Of a DNA stretch of 25,503 nt, positions 6,940 through 13,235 are shown piece after piece. The translations under genes were made by a program, and so were the position numbers. The stretch comes from CAZXBB01 sp964638815 (GTDB taxonomy: Bacteria; Planctomycetota; Phycisphaerae; Phycisphaerales; SM1A02), in NCBI GenBank assembly GCA_964638815.1, contig CAZXBB010000406.1, positions 1 through 25,503 on the forward strand, given 5' to 3'. How positions within the stretch are numbered: the first letter of the stretch is position 1; each line of letters begins with the position of its first letter. The notes under the pieces were generated by a model. The model was not told where the DNA came from, searched no databases, and saw nothing but the letters and a program-made list of their open reading frames with translations.

Positions 6940-8966
6940 GACGCAACCGCCTCAAGGTCGAGCGAGCGCGAGGCGTTCGACCCGGGGAGGTTCATGCCCG
7001 GAGCGCCGGGCCTTCGGACCGCGCGGGCGGTTCCCGCGAGCCAGCGTCGCGCGGCTTCCGCGCGCACGCGCACCTCGGCCACACGATCGGCACGGGCCAG
7101 CCCGGCCAGCGCATCGAGCGTCTCCGGCGCCGCCCCCTGCCGCGCGACCCAGATCGCACTGACCCGGTGCAGCGGGTTGGCGTCGCCGAGCATCTCGCGC
7201 AGGGCCGGCACGCCGAGGGTCGGATCGGCCGCAAGGAGCACCCGCACCGCGTTGGCCCGCGCGCGGTTCGCGGTGGCGTGCGTCAGCGGCAGGACGGCCT
7301 CGACCGAGCGCGCGGAGCCGGCGCGGACGAGCCCCTCGACGGCGTTCGCGACGACACGGGGATGCGGGTGCCGCAGCGCCTCGGTGATCACCTCGAGACG
7401 GCGACCCGACCGTCCCTCGGGCAGCGCCGCGATCGCCGCCGACGCGGGGCGGGGGTCCGCCGTCGTCGCGATCTCCAGCAGCTCGGCCTCGACGTCGGCG
7501 ACGAGACGCAGCCGGCGGACGAGGTCGATCGCCCCGACCCGTTCGTCCTCGGTGCCGCGCCCGAGCAGGTCGCGCAGACCCGAGACCAGGCCGGCCCGGT
7601 CGCTCACCGCCAGCGCCGCCGCGGCGGCGCGGCGGTGCGCCGGCGGCAGCCGGTGCCAGTGCCGGAAGAGTCCGTCGGCGGCGGTCCGGGCGCGGCGCGC
7701 CGCCGCCCGGATCGCGAGGGTGCGGTGACCGCCGCTCACCAGCCGGTCCAGCCGCCCCGCGTCGGGATCGGCGGCGACGAGCAGCCCGTGGGTCGCCAGG
7801 CGGGCGACCCGGGCGTCACGGTCGAGCGCGAACGGCACGAGGGCATCCACGGCGGCGAGGCCCGCGCCGAGCAGCACGCGGACGGCGTGCTGCCGCGCCA
7901 CCGGCGACGGCAGCGCGACGAGGTCGGCGAGCCGGTTGCAGCGCACGCGTGCCGGCAGGTTCAGCCGCTCGAGCAGGATCGGAACGTGGACCTGCTGCTC
8001 CGGAGCGAGGGCGACGGCGACGTCGATCGCCGGGGCAGAGCGCCCGGGCCGATCGAGCCGCGTGATGGCGTGGCGTCGTCGCGGAGTCCGAAGGAGGTGG
8101 CCGTCGCGGAGCGTCTGCGCCCACGCCGGGGCCTTCGAGACGCGGGACATCGCGCCGGCGGCGGAGCGTGCGAGGAGGGGGTTGGCAAGCCATCGCACCA
8201 CGTTGCCGCGGACGAGCGGGTGGTCGAGACGGTCCACCGCGCTGCGGACCGCCCTGGCGACGGGCTCGTCCTCATCGTCGAGGAGCGCGGCAAGCGAAGC
8301 CCGCGGGCGCTCGCTCATGACCGCGATGGCCAGCAGGACGGCCTCGGATCGATGCACCCTGTACGTGCGACCGGCCGTCGCGAGCGCCCGATCGAGCCCG
8401 TCGGCGAGATCCCGGGCGACGCGGCGGCGACCGGTGTCGCCGTGCCGGGACCGCACGATCTCGAGGAGAGCCTCGCCGGCCGCCGCGGCGACGCCTTCCC
8501 TGGTGTCGGGCCCCGGGTCGGTCCCCGGGTCGGCGCGATGGTCGGCCCCCGGGTCGGCCGAACGGTCGGCCGAACGGTCGGCGGAACGGTCGGCCGGACG
8601 ATCAGCCGGACGATCAGCCAGCAGCCGGGACAGCCGGCCCAGGAGGGCGGCGTCGGGGCGCATCGCGATCACGCCGACGGCGTTCCGGGCCGCTCGCGGC
8701 TCGGGGCAGGCCAGCACGAGATCGACCGCCGCCCGCAGCGCCCCGGGCCGGACCCGGCGGATGAGCGGCCGGGCGTCGTCCCCGAGCCGATCAAGATGCC
8801 GGATCACGGCGGCGACGACCGCAGGCGCGCCCATGGCGATCCCGGCGCGGGCCAGGGCCGGGAGCTCACGAGCCTCGGCGTGGTCGATGGCTTCCGCGAG
8901 GATGGCCGCGCGGGCCCCGGTCGCGCACCGTGCGAGGACCTCGAGCCGCTGGAGGAGCGTGGGCAT
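6936..8966 (-). CDS. HEAT-repeat (PBS-lyase-like) protein
   Basis: 676 residues from the ATG at 8966 (MPTLLQRLEVLARC), with GGAACGGA just upstream. There is no signal peptide or membrane segment. It is almost wholly Ala/Arg/Leu-rich helical pairs of the HEAT type, clearest at the C-terminus (PHPRVVANAVEGLVRAGS, RARANAVRVLLAADPTLGV, VRVRAEAARRWLAG). Around residues 116-154 the solenoid is interrupted by a low-complexity tetrapeptide run (ADRP/ADRS/ADPG units) encoded by a 12-bp tandem repeat. It is the first gene of a three-gene minus-strand operon (HEAT, small membrane protein, UDG) and ends in an ATGA overlap. HEAT solenoids usually act as protein- or nucleic-acid-binding scaffolds; no enzymatic signature is visible. 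The longer open frame to 9218 was rejected because its extra residues cross a hairpin-rich intergenic region. Confidence 0.85.
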   Translation of the reverse strand: MPTLLQRLEVLARCATGARAAILAEAIDHAEARELPALARAGIAMGAPAVVAAVIRHLDRLGDDARPLIRRVRPGALRAAVDLVLACPEPRAARNAVGVIAMRPDAALLGRLSRLLADRPADRPADRSADRSADRSADPGADHRADPGTDPGPDTREGVAAAAGEALLEIVRSRHGDTGRRRVARDLADGLDRALATAGRTYRVHRSEAVLLAIAVMSERPRASLAALLDDEDEPVARAVRSAVDRLDHPLVRGNVVRWLANPLLARSAAGAMSRVSKAPAWAQTLRDGHLLRTPRRRHAITRLDRPGRSAPAIDVAVALAPEQQVHVPILLERLNLPARVRCNRLADLVALPSPVARQHAVRVLLGAGLAAVDALVPFALDRDARVARLATHGLLVAADPDAGRLDRLVSGGHRTLAIRAAARRARTAADGLFRHWHRLPPAHRRAAAAALAVSDRAGLVSGLRDLLGRGTEDERVGAIDLVRRLRLVADVEAELLEIATTADPRPASAAIAALPEGRSGRRLEVITEALRHPHPRVVANAVEGLVRAGSARSVEAVLPLTHATANRARANAVRVLLAADPTLGVPALREMLGDANPLHRVSAIWVARQGAAPETLDALAGLARADRVAEVRVRAEAARRWLAGTARAVRRPGAPGMNLPGSNASRSLDLEAVAS
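8505..8619. repeat. 12-bp tandem repeat (about 9.6 copies) inside the HEAT gene
   Basis: Consecutive 12-base units in exact register, from GTCGGGCCCCGG through GTCGGCCGAACG to ATCAGCCGGACG. On the coding (minus) strand each unit encodes four residues of the form A-D-R/P-x. Divergence between units is graded along the array, as expected from stepwise slippage. Length changes keep frame. Confidence 0.9.
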
Positions 8967-9209
8967 GTGTCCGTTCCATCGGATCACGCGGTCGCTTTTG
9001 TGCAGCCCTTCAGGTGACCCGGAAGGTAGACATGCTGTCTCCCACTGACGCGGGACCCCCCGGGGAAACCCCGATGTGGGGGCGGCTTCAGCATTGTTCA
9101 GATATTTCACAGATTGTGAGTTGCCTTCGGCCGCGGGCCGGTAAGAATGCGTCTCCAAACGGGGGTTTGGAACGGAGGAACGGAGGGGATACCCGTACGG
9201 AGGTGGAGA
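8967..9209. promoter_or_regulatory. Divergent regulatory region between HEAT operon and DUF2617 gene
   Basis: This 243-base spacer is the only place for promoters of both transcripts. It contains several small dyads: AGACA-TGC-TGTCT at 9028-9040, CGGGG-AAA-CCCCG at 9061-9073, TCACA-GAT-TGTGA at 9107-9119 within the only AT-rich patch (9095-9119), and a CCAAAC-GGGG-GTTTGG hairpin at 9155-9170 about 30 bases upstream of the DUF2617 ribosome binding site. The AT-rich patch is the likeliest promoter core. No riboswitch consensus was recognised. Confidence 0.4.
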
Positions 9210-9791
9210 ATGACTCAACTCGCTGCATGCAAGGAACGCAAAATGAGTCTGTCACCGAAGACCTCTAGTCTTCAGACGTACCACCTCGCGGTCTACCGCG
9301 GAGCCCTTCATCCGGAATTCTTCGAAATCGACCGTCGCTTCTGCATCCGGCACGGTGCGTACGAGTTCGAAGCGTGGATCTGCCAGGGAGGTCACGCGCT
9401 TCGTTTCGAGCACCACGGGATGTGCATCACCGAGGTGGTGAGCGAGGAGATCGAGTCGCTGCCCGATCGCGGGCACGTCACGACCCTCCCGTGCGCGGGC
9501 GAGAAGGACCACGAAGCCGAGTTCGGCGACCGGGTCGCCTACGTCACGTCGATGCAGACGGAGACGCTGAGTGACCACCTCTACCTGAGCACCTACAACG
9601 AGCTCGTCGAGGACGGCCGCACGAACGTCGATTCGATCATGACGGCCTGGAACGACGAGCTGGGCAAGCCGAACCTCTCGCTGCTGGACGTCCAGCGGTA
9701 CGGAGACGAGGTTCACATCCAGACGTATCACCTGAGGAGCGACTGCGGGATGGTGCTCCGCTCCCAGACGATCTTCCAGGTCAAGGGCTGA
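9210..9791 (+). CDS. DUF2617-family protein
   Basis: 193 residues. The start is the ATG at 9210, with GGAGG at 9199-9203 and a 6-base spacer; a second in-frame ATG at 9243 lacks such a site. Features typical of DUF2617 are LHPEFFEI at residues 33-40, GHALRFEH near 61-68, CITEVV at 72-77, the QTETLS...YNEL stretch at 116-132, and the C-terminal VHIQTYHL...RSQTIFQ at 168-190. It is soluble with no signal peptide. The biochemical role of the family is unknown; it is seen in planctomycetes and actinobacteria. It stands alone and ends 43 bases before a strong hairpin terminator. Confidence 0.8.
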   Translation: MTQLAACKERKMSLSPKTSSLQTYHLAVYRGALHPEFFEIDRRFCIRHGAYEFEAWICQGGHALRFEHHGMCITEVVSEEIESLPDRGHVTTLPCAGEKDHEAEFGDRVAYVTSMQTETLSDHLYLSTYNELVEDGRTNVDSIMTAWNDELGKPNLSLLDVQRYGDEVHIQTYHLRSDCGMVLRSQTIFQVKG

Positions 9792-9834
9792 GACGGCCGC
9801 TCCGGACCGAACCGATCGATCGAGCGATCTCCCC

Positions 9835-9864
9835 GACCCGGCCTTCGGCCGGGTCGTTTTCTCC
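9835..9864 (+). terminator. Rho-independent terminator of the DUF2617 gene
   Basis: Nine-bp stem GACCCGGCC/GGCCGGGTC (9835-9843 with 9847-9855), TTC loop, then GTTTTCTCC. It is the first and best-formed unit of the 31-bp array that follows. Confidence 0.85.
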
Positions 9865-9990
9865 AGTCCCGGCCCCCGGCCGGGTCGCTTTCTCCAGTCC
9901 CGGCGCCCGGCCGGGTCGCCTTGTTCAGCCCGGGCGCCCGGCCGGGTCGTTCCATTCACGGCGCCGGCCTCGGATCCGCCTTCTTCAGTC
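9835..9990. repeat. 31-bp tandem array of terminator-like hairpins
   Basis: GGCCGGGTCG recurs at 9847, 9878, 9909 and 9940, exactly 31 bases apart, each followed by a pyrimidine run (TTTTCTCCAGTCCC, CTTTCTCCAGTCCC, CCTTGTTCAGCCC, TTCCATTCACG). Each unit also contains CCGGCC-type inverted repeats able to form a hairpin. A fifth, degraded unit extends over the stop codon of the convergent membrane-protein gene to about 9990. The array looks like a terminator multiplied by tandem duplication. Confidence 0.88.
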
Positions 9991-11379
9991 CCGCTCGTGC
10001 CAGATCTCCTCGGGATCCTGCCCGTCGCACGCCTGGCGCATGAAGAGGTAGACGGCCGTCGTCGCGGAGAAGAAATAGGCCACCAGGTACGCCGCCACGA
10101 GGTTGATGACGACCCGCTGCCAGAAGGACACGCACGCGGCGGCCGCCGACTCGTGCCATGAGCCCGGGGCGACCGGCGAGGTTCGCAGCCCGAAGTCGAA
10201 GACGCCAAAGCCGCCCGCGTCGGCGAGGGCGGCGTTGTCGAATATCACGCCCGTCAGCGTCGCGGTCGCGTTGAGCACCGTCGCGGCCACCGCCGCCACG
10301 ACGAGATAGCCGACCGCGAAGCCGGCGAGCGTCACGATCGCGTAGCCGGCGAGGTGCACCGGGCGGGCCAGCGCGTACGCGTACGCCCGCTGGAGCGCGT
10401 CGCCGGCATCGCAGTTCTCGCAGGCCACCGCCGGCACGAGGAGCGGCGCGGCCACGGCGTACCCGAGCAGGAGGAATGCAAGGAGGAATCCGACGACGAC
10501 GGCTCCGCCGTAGAGCACGCCGCCCGCGATATCGAGCCAAGGGGCGAAGAGGACGCCGAAGGCGACGAGCGCGAGCGCGACCACGCCCGCGGTCAAAAGC
10601 GGCAGGACGGGGGCGAGGATGAGCTTCGGCCAGCGTGAAAGGGCGTAGTCGAAGGCCGCACGAACGCCGAGCCGCTCGTGCCCGCCGATCTCGACGGCCG
10701 CCATGCGAGAGATTGCACCGCCGCCGATCGCCATCACGACGAGAAAGATCAGCCCGTACGCGATCGTGAACGTCCGATCGTGACGCCAGAGCGCGCGCGG
10801 GACGCCGACGAGCAGGTCGGCCGCGGCGCGGTACGCCAGGCCCGGCCGCAGGTCCACGACGCCGCGCACCGCGCGGTTCCGGCAGTCGGCCACCTGCGCG
10901 ACGAGTGATTCGAACACGCCGCGCGGCGTGAACGCGTCAACCCGGGCGGCGTCCTCGGCGAAGCGATCGGCCCGGCTCTGCGCGGTCGCGTCATCCGCGT
11001 CATCTGCGGTCGGCGCAGCGGCAAGCACCCGGAACCGCTCGCGGAGGAGCGCGCGAACGTTGCGCGCGTCCAGTTGATCGCGAGGGCCGGGCGCCTCGAC
11101 GTCGTACTTTCCGAGGAGCGTCCAGAAGAGTTCCTGCGCCCCCGCGTGTTCCGCCGCGTCCATGGGACCGGCCAGCACTCCGCCGGGCCGGTACGACGGC
11201 TCCGCAAGTCCGTCCCACGTTCGCCCGATCGCCGTGAGGTTCACGACCATCAGCAGCGCGATCACGAGACGCGGCGGCTGCATCGCCGCCGTCACCGCGC
11301 GCAGGATCCGCGGGAACCTGAAGACCGTCCCGAACTCCACGGCGTCGACGACGATACGCTGCTTCGGATCCGGTGCCAC
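9985..11379 (-). CDS. Multi-pass membrane protein of unknown function
   Basis: 464 residues from the GTG at 11379, preceded by AAGGAG five bases upstream. One hydrophobic helix near residues 36-52 is followed by a ~150-residue Asp/Ala/Arg-rich extramembrane domain, then five or six helices from about residue 203 to 445 (FTIAYGLIFLVVMAIGGG, LILAPVLPLLTAGVVALAL, GGAVVVGFLLAFLLLGY, GYAIVTLAGFAVGYLVV, VVINLVAAYLVAYFFSA). A conserved-looking CENCDAGDALQRAYAYALARP loop (written in part: VACENCDAGDALQRAY) lies between helices. This architecture resembles hypothetical integral membrane proteins of planctomycetes; I cannot name a family or function. It converges on the DUF2617 gene, and its end overlaps the 31-bp repeat array. 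Confidence 0.85.
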   Translation of the reverse strand: MAPDPKQRIVVDAVEFGTVFRFPRILRAVTAAMQPPRLVIALLMVVNLTAIGRTWDGLAEPSYRPGGVLAGPMDAAEHAGAQELFWTLLGKYDVEAPGPRDQLDARNVRALLRERFRVLAAAPTADDADDATAQSRADRFAEDAARVDAFTPRGVFESLVAQVADCRNRAVRGVVDLRPGLAYRAAADLLVGVPRALWRHDRTFTIAYGLIFLVVMAIGGGAISRMAAVEIGGHERLGVRAAFDYALSRWPKLILAPVLPLLTAGVVALALVAFGVLFAPWLDIAGGVLYGGAVVVGFLLAFLLLGYAVAAPLLVPAVACENCDAGDALQRAYAYALARPVHLAGYAIVTLAGFAVGYLVVAAVAATVLNATATLTGVIFDNAALADAGGFGVFDFGLRTSPVAPGSWHESAAAACVSFWQRVVINLVAAYLVAYFFSATTAVYLFMRQACDGQDPEEIWHERD

Positions 11380-11397
11380 GTCCGCTCCTTCGTATGT

Positions 11398-11415
11398 CCG
11401 GATGTCGTCATCCGG
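11398..11415. other. Inverted repeat in the leader of the membrane-protein gene
   Basis: CCGGATG-TCGT-CATCCGG, a perfect 7-bp stem, lies about 20 bases upstream of the GTG start of the minus-strand gene. It could be an operator or an RNA hairpin just before the ribosome binding site. Confidence 0.4.
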
Positions 11416-11451
11416 TCGCGGCGGGCCGCCACCGGTGTCCCTGCCCCGCTG

Positions 11452-11481
11452 ATGCTACCAGCGGGTCGCGGAGCAGGCCAA
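11452..11481 (-). promoter_or_regulatory. Possible promoter of the membrane-protein gene
   Basis: On the minus strand TTGGCC (plus-strand 11476-11481) and TAGCAT (11452-11457) are 18 bases apart, about 75 bases upstream of the start codon. This is only a moderate match to the sigma-70 consensus. Confidence 0.25.
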
Positions 11482-11650
11482 AACGAAACGCGGTTGCGAT
11501 CGTGCCCGGACGGGGCGTATCCTTCCCTTTGACGTCGTTCGATCCCGCGGGGCGGCGTATGCCGCTCCCGACCCGGTCGCTTCGAGATATCTGCGCGCGA
11601 CGCCGGACGACGGATTCCGAAACCGGTATCCGGTTGAGAGGACAATCCCA

Positions 11651-12301
11651 ATGGCCTTCACCCTCCCGAAACTTCCGTATGCCTTCGACGCGCTCGAGCC
11701 GTCGATCGATGCCCGCACGATGGAGATCCACCACGGCAAGCATCACAGCGGCTATGTGACGAAGCTGAACGACGCGATCGAGGGCCACCGCGACCTGGCC
11801 TCGATGACGATCGAGAAGCTGTGCGCCGGCGTCGGCGCCGTGCCGGAGAAGATCCGCAGCGCGGTTCGCAACAACGGCGGCGGACACTTCAACCACAGCC
11901 TGTTCTGGACCGTCATGGCGCCCGCGAAGAGCGGCGGCGGCGGGGCGCCCGCGGGCGAGCTGGCCTCCGCGATCAAGGAGGCCTTCGGCTCCTTCGACAC
12001 CTTCAAGGAGCAGTTCGCCAACGCCGCGGCGACGCGTTTCGGGTCGGGCTGGGCATGGCTCGGCGCCAAGGACGACGGCGCGCTGTGCGTCACGTCCACG
12101 CCGAACCAGGACAACCCCTGGATGAAGGGGCTCGTGGACACGCCGTGCACGCCGATCCTCGGTCTCGACGTGTGGGAGCACGCGTACTACCTGAACTACC
12201 AGAATCGTCGGCCCGATTACATCGCCGCGTGGTGGAACGTCGTCAACTGGTCGGCCGTCGCGACGCGATTCGGCGCGGCGGTGGGCGTCGCCACCGCCTG
12301 A
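11651..12301 (+). CDS. sodA: Superoxide dismutase, Mn/Fe family (Mn-type residues)
   Basis: 216 residues; converts superoxide to oxygen and hydrogen peroxide in the cytoplasm. The start ATG has GAGAGGA upstream and gives the family N-terminus MAFTLPKLPYAFDALEP. The four metal ligands are H27 (EIHHGKHH), H82 (GGHFNHSLFW), D173 and H177 (DVWEHAYYLNYQNRRPDY). Gln153 in STPNQDNP and the GGGH motif at 76-79 follow the manganese pattern, as in E. coli SodA, so Mn use is the likeliest; cambialistic activity cannot be excluded. It lacks a signal peptide. It is divergent from the membrane-protein gene and convergent with the PilZ gene, so it is transcribed alone. Confidence 0.97.
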   Translation: MAFTLPKLPYAFDALEPSIDARTMEIHHGKHHSGYVTKLNDAIEGHRDLASMTIEKLCAGVGAVPEKIRSAVRNNGGGHFNHSLFWTVMAPAKSGGGGAPAGELASAIKEAFGSFDTFKEQFANAAATRFGSGWAWLGAKDDGALCVTSTPNQDNPWMKGLVDTPCTPILGLDVWEHAYYLNYQNRRPDYIAAWWNVVNWSAVATRFGAAVGVATA

Positions 12302-12419
12302 CCCCGCAGGACAGGACCGGGGCGCGCGCCGCCGGACCACGCCCGTGCGCGTGCCGCGGAACCGGATCGTCCCGGCGTGCGCCGGCGCCGGCTGCGCGGC
12401 GCCCGGTCCGGGTCGCGAT

Positions 12420-13097
12420 CTACTGAGTGCCGCGCTGACGCCGGAGCTGATCGCGCTGGACTTCCATCGTGATCCGCGCCTGCCCCTGTCCGATGGACCC
12501 GCGGCCCGCATCGAGCCCCGACAGGCCGTAGCGGGTCTCGCCGGTCACGAGCGTCTTGACGCTCTGGACGCACGCCTTGCCGACGAACGTCTTGTCCTCG
12601 TATCGCAGGGTCGCGGGCAGCACCTCTCCGCGCCGGTGGATCGCATGTGACGCCACGGAGAACCCGGACGCGCTCACGTCGATCAGCGGGCATGACCGCT
12701 CGTCACCGAGCTGGGCCGTCAGGTTCGCGCTGACGGTGGTCACCCGGTAGCACGCCCGGCTCTCGGCCGACATCACGAATCCCGTCGTCGCGAACTCGAC
12801 GCGGAGCAGAGGCGGATCGTCCGGCACCGCGGCTTCTCCCGCCCCCCGCGCTCCGGCGTGGGTGGCGTCCGCTTCGGCATCAGCGGAGACCCGCATGATC
12901 CGCGCCGGCTGCTGGACGAACTCGCGGTTGATCTCGTAGTAGATCAGGACGCTCTGATCGACCTCGAGGTCCAGTGGAGCGTCGAGCATCGCGACGCATT
13001 GCGTATCGACGACGGAGACCGTCGTGGCCGCGTGCAGCATCCGCGCGGTGAACTCCTCCGGTCGCTGGAAGAAAACCCTGGTCCCCGCCTTCAGCAT
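12420..13097 (-). CDS. PilZ-domain (YcgR-like) c-di-GMP-binding protein
   Basis: 225 residues from the ATG at 13097 (MLKAGTRVFFQRPEEF), preceded by AGGAT about seven bases upstream. The N-terminal ~100 residues resemble the split-barrel domain found in front of PilZ in YcgR proteins (GTRVFF...VVDTQCVAML...VLIYYEINREF). The C-terminal domain carries both PilZ nucleotide-binding motifs: RxxxR (RACYR) and DxSxxG (DVSASG), so c-di-GMP binding is likely. An Ala-rich linker (EADATHAGARGAGEAA) separates the two. A role in motility or surface attachment control is inferred from the family; no flagellar or cellulose genes are nearby. The longer frame to 13205 was not used because it has no supporting ribosome binding site. 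Confidence 0.85.
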   Translation of the reverse strand: MLKAGTRVFFQRPEEFTARMLHAATTVSVVDTQCVAMLDAPLDLEVDQSVLIYYEINREFVQQPARIMRVSADAEADATHAGARGAGEAAVPDDPPLLRVEFATTGFVMSAESRACYRVTTVSANLTAQLGDERSCPLIDVSASGFSVASHAIHRRGEVLPATLRYEDKTFVGKACVQSVKTLVTGETRYGLSGLDAGRGSIGQGQARITMEVQRDQLRRQRGTQ

Positions 13098-13235
13098 CGC
13101 GATCCTGTCGTGGAGATGGCAGTTCCCCGGCCGCCCACTGCACCATGGTATCGGCACGATCGGCCGCCAACTTCGTGAATCGTCGCCCGCGTTGACGGAC
13201 CTCACCGTCCGGATTGAGTTGCTAACCTGAACCCG

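Noticed and set aside
9107..9119. CRP-type operator
   Set aside because: The half-sites are in the reverse order (TCACA then TGTGA) with a 3-base gap, not TGTGA-N6-TCACA.
9835..9990. CRISPR-like array
   Set aside because: The 31-bp period is continuous tandem repeat without variable spacers, and there are no cas genes.
12302..12419. Terminator or repeat between sodA and the PilZ gene
   Set aside because: Very GC-rich with many weak palindromes, but no single clear stem with a T tract and no repeat in register.
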